A stretch of 32,451 bases of DNA, from positions 1-32,451 of the forward strand of contig JAFYAT010000141.1 in assembly GCA_017540585.1 (NCBI GenBank), given 5' to 3'. The position numbers and the translations under genes were made by a program. This document shows, piece after piece, positions 8,349-14,725 of this stretch (positions are counted from its first letter, which is position 1; each line of letters opens with the position of its first letter). A model generated the notes under the pieces. It worked only from the letters and a program-made list of their open reading frames with translations. It had not been told where the DNA came from and did not search any database. This stretch comes from Bacteroidaceae bacterium. Lineage in GTDB: Bacteria > Bacteroidota > Bacteroidia > Bacteroidales > Bacteroidaceae.

Positions 8349-10342
8349 TACAAGCGAACCTTAACGCTTCTGCGCTTACCATCAACATTCCATGTGATTA
8401 CATACACTCCTGATGGGAGGTCGGAAACACCACAACGCTCGTCAGCCTTGAATGTGCGAACCAAAGAACCATTTGCAGAATATATGTTTACCACGAATGT
8501 AAGCATCTCCGGTGTCGCAGAACCAAAGTGAAGGACACCATTCTGCTTGTCAAGGGCAAGAGCATACTCCTCTGGCTCGACAGAAGCAATGGCGTTAGGG
8601 TCAACATACTTCTCAACAGGAAGGATGTTCCACAAGCGGTTGGCACTTGATGAGTTTCTCTCATCTGTAGTATAACTAAGAACACTTGCACCATTATGCG
8701 TTGCACCACCACTAAGGTTAATGGTGTGTTCAGTAGCAACATTCACGAGGTTGCACCTGCCATTTCTACCCTGCATCACCACTTGCCAGTACTGACGATT
8801 GTCACTATAGTCAAGTTCAGCAACAGACAACTGAGTACCGACATTGGTCGTTGCCGTGCTTACTCCTACTGTAGGGTCACAAAGCGCAAGTCCTGTAGCC
8901 TTATTGACAATAACATACTGGTCGTCACCGACAAGGATGAACCTCCATAGCTGTGTGTCACGCTCATCCGCACTTGACCAAGTGCAGACAGCACGACCTT
9001 CGGTGTCAAGGTAGTTACCCGTATTGCTATTGGCAATCCTATACCAATAGTTTTCAGGTTCAAACACTGGCTCTGGTGCATCCACCCATTTATTGTATAA
9101 AGCATCCTTGAGGAAAGCGATATGGCTTCTGATGAATGACTTAACATCATTCACATACTGGTTGTAACTTGAGTAGAGTACAATTTCATTATACATCCTT
9201 GTGGAAATGCCCCATTTAGCATAGTTAAGCGACTTTGACTCATCAAGCAGTTCTGAAAGGCTGTCTATCTGCTGATAGAGGTAATCCTCAATGCCTGCCT
9301 TGACGATTTCATCGAAACGACGATTGACAAGGGAGCCGAACCATGGATCTTGCCACATACGACCTACCCATTTCTTGGCATCACCGTATCCTTCCTCATC
9401 CATAAGCCTTGTCTGGGTGTTCGGAATACGTCTGTCATTGTTATAGGCGATGTCATAATCCCAGATAGGTCCCCAGTAAAGGAGAGGGTCGTCCTGGTTC
9501 TTATAGAAATATGTGCTGTAATAACCGTCAATATTTGCAGTCAGTTCCGTAACAAGAAACCAATTTGCCAAAGAAACAGAATCGACATACTGACGGTAAC
9601 CCTTAATCGGATCCTTGAAGTTGGTTGACATAAGAGTCCTTTCAAAGGTATTGACGTAGTTACGGATATACGTATTCTGTTTAGCATCTATCTCTTCCTC
9701 TTCAGGATAATGGATGCGCACATATACCCAATTGTTTGTTGCAAAACAATTGCCGTCGTGGAAACCATCCACCTCCAGAAGGTAGCCACCCGTGATGTTG
9801 CTGTTTTCCGTAAGCGGATAATCCTGTTCAACCACGTTTACACGATGAGGGCGTACCTCTACCTGGTCGCTTATCTGATAAGTGCCGAGATAAGTGCCGT
9901 TGAGTGTCAGGTCAACGAACTTATGAGCAGGATTGTTCTTCAACCCGAGGAAATCGCCCATGAGCGAAGTGAGGGCATTGCGGAACAATGTCTTGTCACC
10001 GGCATTGGCGAGGAGTGTCCATGTCTTGGCATTAGCATAACCCTTGCCGAGGAGCTTCTGCTTCTTCTGGAACTTGATTTTGTAAGGCTTCTTACTCATG
10101 TTCCATGTCGAATTGCCTCGACCACGAATCTGGGTAGAGTCAAAAACCTGTACATTATCATCCTCGTCAATAAGAGTTATCTTTGAATAGATGTACTCTT
10201 CCTTGCTATAAATCGGTTTACGCTCGTATGTATCAATAATCATGTGTGGCAGGTTCGTAAGACGTGAAACCTGCTGTGCGTTTGCAACTCCTGAAAACAA
10301 GCAAACAAACAATACAATTGCAAAGTAAAATATTTTTTTCAT
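8348..10342 (-). CDS. CotH-family secreted protein with RICIN-like domain and T9SS-type tail
   Basis: Residues are numbered from an upstream ATG at 10354. The chosen start, the fifth codon (MKKIFYF), leaves about 20 bases after the predicted transcription start, whereas the ATG at 10354 would leave only about 8. A Sec signal peptide ends GVANAQ. A CotH kinase-like domain spans about 40-410, with RGRGNSTW (77-84), KKPYKIKF, LLANAGDKTLFRN and WDYDIAYNND. A ricin/beta-trefoil-like region follows (YWYRIANSNTGNYLD to NILPVEKY). The last 60 residues (VNIYSANGSLVRTF, LPSGVYVITW, KVRL end) match a T9SS type A sorting domain, so the protein is probably sent to the cell surface. CotH proteins are atypical kinases of spore-coat proteins in Bacillus; the target in Bacteroidota is unknown. 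Confidence 0.88.
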   Translation of the reverse strand: MKKIFYFAIVLFVCLFSGVANAQQVSRLTNLPHMIIDTYERKPIYSKEEYIYSKITLIDEDDNVQVFDSTQIRGRGNSTWNMSKKPYKIKFQKKQKLLGKGYANAKTWTLLANAGDKTLFRNALTSLMGDFLGLKNNPAHKFVDLTLNGTYLGTYQISDQVEVRPHRVNVVEQDYPLTENSNITGGYLLEVDGFHDGNCFATNNWVYVRIHYPEEEEIDAKQNTYIRNYVNTFERTLMSTNFKDPIKGYRQYVDSVSLANWFLVTELTANIDGYYSTYFYKNQDDPLLYWGPIWDYDIAYNNDRRIPNTQTRLMDEEGYGDAKKWVGRMWQDPWFGSLVNRRFDEIVKAGIEDYLYQQIDSLSELLDESKSLNYAKWGISTRMYNEIVLYSSYNQYVNDVKSFIRSHIAFLKDALYNKWVDAPEPVFEPENYWYRIANSNTGNYLDTEGRAVCTWSSADERDTQLWRFILVGDDQYVIVNKATGLALCDPTVGVSTATTNVGTQLSVAELDYSDNRQYWQVVMQGRNGRCNLVNVATEHTINLSGGATHNGASVLSYTTDERNSSSANRLWNILPVEKYVDPNAIASVEPEEYALALDKQNGVLHFGSATPEMLTFVVNIYSANGSLVRTFKADERCGVSDLPSGVYVITWNVDGKRRSVKVRL

Positions 10343-10367
10343 ACGCACATTCATAACATATTTGCGA

Positions 10368-10399
10368 CAAATTTATGGAAAACTTTGAAAATAAACAAA
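10368..10399 (-). promoter_or_regulatory. Promoter of the cotH-like operon
   Basis: On the minus strand TTTG (10399-10396), a 20-base spacer and TAAATTTG (10375-10368). Transcription would start near 10362. It is back to back with the rplM promoter, and the two -33 elements are only 15 bases apart. Confidence 0.75.
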
Positions 10400-10414
10400 A
10401 AACACGAAAAAACT

Positions 10415-10445
10415 TTTGTCAGAATATAGGAAAGTCGTATCTTTG
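10415..10445 (+). promoter_or_regulatory. Promoter of the rplM-rpsI-rpsB-tsf operon
   Basis: TTTG at 10415-10418, an exact 19-base spacer and TATCTTTG at 10438-10445 followed by CAC. This is a textbook Bacteroidota promoter, giving a start near 10452 and a leader of about 185 bases. Confidence 0.85.
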
Positions 10446-10451
10446 CACGCC

Positions 10452-10637
10452 GATTATTATCGAGGGGACATGAAAATGCCCCCAAATCAGTGTGTGAATA
10501 GCGAAATCCTATTAGCCGGGAACGCGGTTCGTGAAGCACTGAAGCGTGACGGACAAGAAGACGTCTCGCGATTAAAACCACAGGCAACTGTGGACAGAGA
10601 TTAATAATTAAAAGTAACAACAAAAAAAGGTTTTTAA
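10452..10637 (+). promoter_or_regulatory. Structured 5' leader of rplM, candidate ribosomal-protein leader
   Basis: Three local hairpins can be drawn: 10464-10482 (GGGG and CAT paired with ATG and CCCC around a GAAA loop, one bulged A); 10528-10543 (TTCGTG with CAC-GAA, one bulged T); and 10578-10593 (CCACAG-gcaa-CTGTGG, a perfect 6-base stem with a GNRA loop). CGCG at 10523-10526 could pair with CGCG at 10567-10570 to enclose the middle part. Long structured leaders before L13 genes are known autoregulatory sites in other bacteria, where the ribosomal protein binds its own mRNA. That this one works so is inference. Confidence 0.55.
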
Positions 10638-11099
10638 ATGAACACTTTAAGTTTCAAGACAAACTATGTAACTCCTGAGGCTGCAGACAAGAAGTGGGTA
10701 GTAGTTGACGCAGCAGGTCAGACACTCGGTCGCCTCAGCTCAAAGGTTGCAAAGATTTTGCGTGGTAAGTATAAGCCATGCTTCACTCCAAACATGGATT
10801 GTGGTGATAACGTTATCATCATCAATGCAAATCAGATTGTTCTCTCAGGAGACAAGATGAACTCTAAGATCTACCTTACTTATTCAGGTTATCCAGGTGG
10901 TCAGAAGAAGGCAACAGCTCTCGAAATGACAAAGCGCGTAAACGGTTACGAGAAGATCGTTCGTCACGCAGTAAAGGGCATGCTTCCAAAGGGCAAGCTC
11001 GGTTCTAAGATTCTCAGCAACCTCTACATCTACGAAGGTGGAGAGCACAAGCATGAGGCACAGAGCCCAGTAACAATCGATATTAACCTGTTAAAGTAA
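10638..11099 (+). CDS. rplM: 50S ribosomal protein L13 (uL13)
   Basis: 153 residues, slightly longer than the E. coli protein (142) through short terminal extensions common in Bacteroidota. Hallmarks are WVVVDAAGQTLGRLSS near the N terminus, GDNVIIINA, YSGYPGG, HAVKGMLPKGKLG and LYIYEGGEHKHEAQ. It is an early-assembling protein of the large subunit. First gene of a ribosomal operon, behind a structured leader, and 10 bases before rpsI, the pairing seen in most bacteria. Confidence 0.98.
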   Translation: MNTLSFKTNYVTPEAADKKWVVVDAAGQTLGRLSSKVAKILRGKYKPCFTPNMDCGDNVIIINANQIVLSGDKMNSKIYLTYSGYPGGQKKATALEMTKRVNGYEKIVRHAVKGMLPKGKLGSKILSNLYIYEGGEHKHEAQSPVTIDINLLK

Positions 11100-11109
11100 T
11101 AAAAAAGGT

Positions 11110-11502
11110 ATGGCAGTAAATTATATTAATGCACTCGGCCGTCGTAAGAGCGCCGTTGCTCGCGTGTACCTTTCAGAGGGTACAGGTAAGATCACAATCA
11201 ACAAGCGTGACCTCAAGGACTATTTCCCATCTGAGCTCATCCAGTTCGTAGTAAAGCAGCCACTCAACCTTCTCGGTGTAGCTGAGAAGTACGATATCCT
11301 CGTAAACCTCAAGGGTGGTGGTTTCACAGGTCAGTCACAGGCACTCCGCCTCGCTATCGCTCGCGCACTCGTTAAGATCAACGCTGACGATAAGAAGGCA
11401 CTCCGTGCTGAAGGATTCATCACTCGTGACCCACGTGCTGTTGAGCGTAAGAAGCCAGGTCAGCCAAAGGCACGCCGTAGATTCCAGTTCTCTAAGCGTT
11501 AA
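11110..11502 (+). CDS. rpsI: 30S ribosomal protein S9 (uS9)
   Basis: 130 residues, the usual length. GRRKSAVARVYL at the N terminus, GGGFTGQSQALRLAIARAL in the middle and the basic tail ending RRRFQFSKR, whose final residues reach the tRNA anticodon region in the ribosomal P site. It follows rplM after 10 bases and is clearly co-transcribed with it. Confidence 0.98.
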   Translation: MAVNYINALGRRKSAVARVYLSEGTGKITINKRDLKDYFPSELIQFVVKQPLNLLGVAEKYDILVNLKGGGFTGQSQALRLAIARALVKINADDKKALRAEGFITRDPRAVERKKPGQPKARRRFQFSKR

Positions 11503-11720
11503 TCATTGTACCTTATATTTCTACAACGCATGGTTCGCCTTGCAGCGTAGAGATAGACATACAAACCGCTTAAAGACTTATCGTTTAGCATCTAAACCGG
11601 AGAGACCTCCTCGGAGTTACTCGCTGGTTGGTTAAAACAAAAAATTAACTTAAAAAGAAAGTAAACTAATCTGGGTATCTGCCCTCGAAAGCAGAAAGCC
11701 AGACAAAACAAATCAAAATT
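11503..11720 (+). promoter_or_regulatory. rpsI-rpsB intercistronic region with candidate uS2 leader hairpin
   Basis: A 218-base gap without a gene and without a TAnnTTTG promoter, so rpsB is probably read through from rplM-rpsI. Just before the rpsB ATG, 11671-11702 forms CTGG-GTAT-CTGC, an 8-base loop, then GCAG-AAAG-CCAG: two 4-base helices around a symmetric 4x4 internal loop. Upstream, GCAtGG-ttcg-CCtTGC can pair near 11528-11543, and AACC near 11596 can pair with GGTT near 11630. Possibly an autoregulatory site for S2; this is inferred from position and folding only. Confidence 0.45.
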
Positions 11721-12488
11721 ATGGCAAGAACATCATTTGATACATTGCTCGCTGCAGGTGCACACTTCGGTCACCTCAAGCGTAAGTGGAATCCAGCTAT
11801 GGCTCCATACATCTTCATGGAGCGTAACGGCATTCACATCATCGACCTCCACAAGACAGTTGCAAAGACTGAGACTGCTGCTGAAGCTCTCAAGCAGATT
11901 GCAAAGAGTGGAAAGAGAATTCTTTTTGTTGCTACTAAGAAACAGGCTAAGGACGTAGTTGCTGAGAAGGCACAGTCAGTTAACATGCCATACGTAATCG
12001 AGCGTTGGCCAGGTGGTATGCTTACTAACTTCCCTACAATCCGTAAGGCAGTTAAGAAGATGGCAAACATCGACAAGCTCATTGCAGACGGTACATACGC
12101 AAAGCTCTCTAAGCGTGAGAATCTTCAGATTCAGCGCAAGCGTGCTAAGCTCGAGAAGAACCTCGGTTCAATCGCTGACCTTACTCGCCTCCCATCAGCA
12201 CTCTTCGTAGTGGATGTTATGAAGGAGCACATCGCAGTTAGCGAGGCTAACCGTCTCGGTATTCCTGTATTCGCTATCGTCGATACTAACTCTAATCCTA
12301 ACAATGTTGACTTCGTTATCCCAGCTAACGATGACGCTTCAAAGTCAGTAGAGGTTATCCTCGACGCTGTTTGTGGCGCTATCAAGGAGGGTCTCGACGA
12401 GCGCAAGGCAGAGAAGGTTGACATGGAAGCTGCAGGCGAGAAGAAGGCAGAGGCTAAGGCTGAAGCTGAGGCACCAGCTGCTGAATAA
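11721..12488 (+). CDS. rpsB: 30S ribosomal protein S2 (uS2)
   Basis: 255 residues. Core family motifs include LLAAGAHFGHLKRKWNP, RNGIHIIDLHKT, ERWPGGMLTNFPTI, LPSALFVVDV and IPVFAIVDTNSNP. The C terminus carries an acidic, alanine-rich tail (KKAEAKAEAEAPAAE) common in Bacteroidota S2 proteins. It sits on the small-subunit back and is followed by tsf, the nearly universal rpsB-tsf order. Confidence 0.98.
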   Translation: MARTSFDTLLAAGAHFGHLKRKWNPAMAPYIFMERNGIHIIDLHKTVAKTETAAEALKQIAKSGKRILFVATKKQAKDVVAEKAQSVNMPYVIERWPGGMLTNFPTIRKAVKKMANIDKLIADGTYAKLSKRENLQIQRKRAKLEKNLGSIADLTRLPSALFVVDVMKEHIAVSEANRLGIPVFAIVDTNSNPNNVDFVIPANDDASKSVEVILDAVCGAIKEGLDERKAEKVDMEAAGEKKAEAKAEAEAPAAE

Positions 12489-12517
12489 TCCGAATTAACG
12501 AAATTATTTCAAACTAT

Positions 12518-12571
12518 AGTTAAAGGTGAGAAGTTGGAGGATAAATTATTTTTCACTTTTCACTTTTAACT
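12518..12571 (+). promoter_or_regulatory. Long hairpin between rpsB and tsf
   Basis: 12518-12533 pairs with 12556-12571 over 16 contiguous base pairs, two of them G-U, around a 22-base loop. It is A/T-rich and lacks a terminal T-run in the plus direction, so it is more likely an mRNA processing or stability element, or an attenuator tuning tsf, than a full terminator. The arms resemble the AAAGTGA-type inverted repeats often seen between Bacteroidota genes. Confidence 0.55.
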
Positions 12572-12592
12572 TTTAATCCTTATTAAGACATT

Positions 12593-13585
12593 ATGGCTAT
12601 TTCATTAGCAGAAATCAATAGTCTTCGTAAGAAGACACAGGCAGGTCTCATGGACTGTAAGAAGGCTCTCGAAGAGGCTAACGGCGACGTAGAGGCAGCA
12701 ATGGAGATTCTCCGCAAGAAGGGTCAGCTCATCGCTGCAAAGCGTTCTGACCGTGAGGCAGCTGAGGGTTGCGTACTCGCAAAGGTTGACGGCAACTTCG
12801 GTGCAATGATTGCACTCAAGTGCGAAACTGACTTCGTTGCAAAGAACGCTGACTTCGTTGCTCTCGCTACAGCTATCATCGACGCTGCTGTTGCTAACAA
12901 GTGCAAGACACTCGACGAGGTTAAGGCTCTCACTATCAACGGTGAGTCAGTAACAGACGCTATAACTAACCGTTCAGGTGTTACAGGTGAGAAGATGGAG
13001 CTCGACGGATACCTCACAGTTGAGGGCGAGAACATCATCGCTTACAACCACATGGCTGGTAACTTCCTCTGCACACTCATCGCCCTCAACAAGAAGTGCG
13101 ACGAGCAGGTAGGTAAGAACATCGCTATGCAGGTAGCTGCAATGAACCCAGTTGCTCTCGACGAGGCTTCTGTATCACAGGAGACAAAGGACGCTGAGTT
13201 CAAGGCAGACATCGAGAAGGCTAAGCAGAACCAGATTGGCAAGGCTGTTGAGAATGCACTCAAGAAGGCAGGTATCAACCCAGCACACGTTGACTCTGAG
13301 GAGCACATCGAATCTAACACAGCTAAGGGTTGGATTACAGCTGAGGATGCTGCTAAGGCTCGCGAAATCATGGTTTCTGCAGCAGCAGAGGCAGAGGCTA
13401 AGCTCAAGCCAGAGATGATTGAGAACATCGCTAAGGGTATGCTTGGCAAGTTCTTCAAGGAGAACTGTCTCCTCGACCAGGCTTACATCGACGACTCTAA
13501 GGTATCTGTTAAGCAGTACCTCCAGTCAGTTGACAAGGAGCTTACTATCACTGACTTCAAGCGTTTCACTCTCCGCGCAGAGTAA
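12593..13585 (+). CDS. tsf: Translation elongation factor Ts
   Basis: 330 residues; the nucleotide exchange factor for EF-Tu. The N-terminal UBA-like domain is intact (SLRKKTQAGLMDCKKALEEA, then GDVEAAMEILRKKG), followed by the strongly conserved CETDFVAKN EF-Tu contact. The protein is longer than the E. coli factor (283) by an internal region of about 45 residues (about 215-265), seen in Prevotella relatives to my knowledge. Last gene of the operon, followed 26 bases later by a strong terminator. Confidence 0.97.
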   Translation: MAISLAEINSLRKKTQAGLMDCKKALEEANGDVEAAMEILRKKGQLIAAKRSDREAAEGCVLAKVDGNFGAMIALKCETDFVAKNADFVALATAIIDAAVANKCKTLDEVKALTINGESVTDAITNRSGVTGEKMELDGYLTVEGENIIAYNHMAGNFLCTLIALNKKCDEQVGKNIAMQVAAMNPVALDEASVSQETKDAEFKADIEKAKQNQIGKAVENALKKAGINPAHVDSEEHIESNTAKGWITAEDAAKAREIMVSAAAEAEAKLKPEMIENIAKGMLGKFFKENCLLDQAYIDDSKVSVKQYLQSVDKELTITDFKRFTLRAE

Positions 13586-13611
13586 TTCGCACTAACATAC
13601 AAGTCACTCAC

Positions 13612-13650
13612 AAGGGCTGTCAGTTCACGCTGATGGCCCTTTTCTTTTCT
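13612..13650 (+). terminator. Terminator of the ribosomal operon
   Basis: AAGGGC (13612-13617) with GCCCTT (13636-13641) and an inner TCAG-ttcacg-CTGA helix, separated by a TG/TG mismatch pair; followed by TTCTTTTCT. A classical intrinsic terminator just after tsf. Confidence 0.9.
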
Positions 13651-13958
13651 CCCCTATTCGCCACCATTCTTCTCAGATTGGAAACACAAGACACAAATCC
13701 GCCACTCATTCTTTTGACGCCACAAAGATACAACATCTTCATTGCGCTTTTCGAATGATTTCCCAACTTTTTTGCACTTTACAAATATTTGTTATATAAA
13801 AATTCATGTGGGCAGTGGTTGAAAAATCCATAAAAAAATCATGGAAAACAAAAAAAATTGGCGGAAACACACCATATCACACATCAACAAAAAAAGTACT
13901 GATGCAACAAAGCAAAAAACTCTCACGATTGAATTACAGCACATTGACTTCACAAAAC

Positions 13959-14100
13959 GTTACAGTGTTACAGTGTTACAGTTAGATTCAAAAGGATACT
14001 CTAAATAGGTCTTATTATATATATATTTATATATATAATAAGAAGTTTTTTATGTATAGTAAACACAAAAAAAACAACTGTAACACTGTAACGCTGTAAC
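13959..14100. repeat. Composite palindrome: (GTTACAGT)x3 arms around a 32-base AT palindrome
   Basis: The left arm 13959-13983 is three tandem GTTACAGT units plus T. The right arm 14076-14100 is its reverse complement with one mismatch. Between them, 14011-14042 is a perfect palindrome of alternating A and T framed by CTTATT and AATAAG. The whole could extrude as a cruciform or form an iteron-like binding platform. No DnaA box (TTATCCACA) was seen nearby. Confidence 0.8.
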
Positions 14101-14180
14101 ACTTTTTGAGAAATATCCTAAGAATAGCAAATAATAAGGAATGTGTATGATTGTGATTTATAACGCAATACAAAAGAAAT

Positions 14181-14223
14181 GCGTATTTCGAAGAAAAAAG
14201 TTGCAAAAACATTCGAAATGCGC
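14181..14223. repeat. Operator-like inverted repeat before an orphan promoter box
   Basis: GCGTATTTCGAA (14181-14192) and TTCGAAATGCGC (14212-14223) are reverse complements with one G-T exception. The right half-site lies 13 bases before TACCTTTG (14237-14244). This could be a regulator site for the plus-strand box, but no gene follows on the plus strand until 15465. Confidence 0.45.
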
Positions 14224-14274
14224 AATGAACATTTCTTACCTTTGCAGCGAGAAAAAACAAAGGGAGCACACTAA

Positions 14275-14316
14275 GGCCCCACCCTAACCCTCCCCAAAGG
14301 GAGGGAACAGAGTTAC
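14275..14316 (+). repeat. GC-rich palindromic intergenic element P1
   Basis: GGCCCCACCCTAA, then CCCTCCC-CAAA-GGGAGGG (stem 14288-14294 with 14299-14305). The sequence beyond (AACAGAGTTACC, GGAGTAAAAGT) resembles that after P5 at 21866. Member of a family with copies at 14467, 14558, 14656, 21827, 21914 and 30013. Confidence 0.6.
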
Positions 14317-14386
14317 CAAGGAGTAAAAGTACAAATCCGCAAGAACTAAAAAACTTAAAAAACCAAAAACTTAAAAACTCAAGTCT

Positions 14387-14470
14387 TTGAGGAGCGATGA
14401 GGACTCGTTGAGGAGCCTGATTAACTCAAAACACAGAGGGCACAAAGAAAAACAGAGGGCACAGAGAAAG
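14387..14470 (+). repeat. Short direct repeats (TTGAGGAGC; 2 x 19-base ACAGAGGGCACA unit)
   Basis: TTGAGGAGC occurs at 14387-14395 and 14408-14416. A 19-base unit starting ACAGAGGGCACA occurs at 14433-14451 and 14452-14470 with two differences. Similar CACAGAG/CACGGAG strings recur in the gap at 27216-27378. Non-coding; they look like decayed intergenic repeats. Confidence 0.5.
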
Positions 14471-14503
14471 CCCCCCGACCCCCAAAGGGGGCGGCCATTC
14501 GGA
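14467..14503 (+). repeat. GC-rich palindromic intergenic element P2
   Basis: AAAGCCCCCCGACCCCC, AAA, GGGGGCGGCCATTCGGA. CCCCC (14479-14483) pairs with GGGGG (14487-14491) over a tight 3-base loop. The tail GGCCATTCGG recurs in P4, and in the variant form GCCATCCGG in P3 and P6. It faces P3 tail to tail. Confidence 0.7.
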
Positions 14504-14557
14504 CAAAGTCATTTCTAATTACTCATTACTAAACGAAAGGTCATCATCCTATCTTAA

Positions 14558-14596
14558 TCCGGATGGCTGCCCTCTTTGGGGGATAGGGGGCTTTTC
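14558..14596 (-). repeat. GC-rich palindromic intergenic element P3
   Basis: Reverse-oriented relative of P2: read on the minus strand it runs GAAAAGCCCCCTATCCCCC, AAAGAGGGCAGCCATCCGGA. With P2 it makes an inverted pair around about 54 bases of unique sequence, an arrangement like the paired REP elements of enterobacteria. Confidence 0.7.
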
Positions 14597-14655
14597 AGAG
14601 AAAAATCTCCGTTACCTCTCTGCTCTCTGTGTTGAAACCTCTTCCGCGAATTTAC

Positions 14656-14725
14656 CCGAATGGCCGCCCCCGTTACTTCCCTGCGGTCAGTGAGACCGCT
14701 TCGCTAAGTTGGGGGGCGGGGGGCT
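14656..14725 (-). repeat. Element P4 carrying the GCGAAGCG/CTCACTGACC repeat in its loop
   Basis: On the minus strand it reads AGCCCCCCGCCCCCC, then 39 bases that are a copy of the dispersed repeat (CTTAGCGAAGCGGTCTCACT, GACCGCAGGGAAGTAAC), then GGGGGCGGCCATTCGG. The flanks match P2 closely, so the 39 bases sit exactly where P2 has its short loop. The outer end overlaps the stop codon (14726-14724) of the lipoprotein gene. Confidence 0.75.

Larger units (their letters stand above)
13723..14244. repeat. 522-base segment bounded by 51-base imperfect inverted repeats
   Basis: 13723-13773 matches the reverse complement of 14194-14244 at 42 of 51 positions by eye, including TTCATTGCGC and TTTCGAATG. 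Each arm ends outward in a TAnnTTTG box: TATCTTTG on the minus strand at 13730-13723 and TACCTTTG on the plus strand at 14237-14244, so each could fire outward. No gene is inside, and no clear target-site duplication flanks it. It could be a miniature transposable element, an invertible segment or two diverged promoter copies. Confidence 0.55.

Noticed and set aside
9710-10186. 158-codon plus-strand open frame
   Set aside because: Antisense to the CotH domain coding region; no promoter, no recognisable protein features.
10416-10604. 62-codon open frame in the rplM leader
   Set aside because: It would start upstream of the transcription start and runs through the leader hairpins; no protein-like features.
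13959-14100. Chromosomal replication origin
   Set aside because: Iteron-like and AT-rich, but no DnaA boxes and no dnaA, gidA or parAB genes nearby; not supported.
14027-14269. 80-codon minus-strand open frame
   Set aside because: Made of the AT palindrome and repeat arms; low-complexity Leu/Phe-rich translation, no gene-like features.
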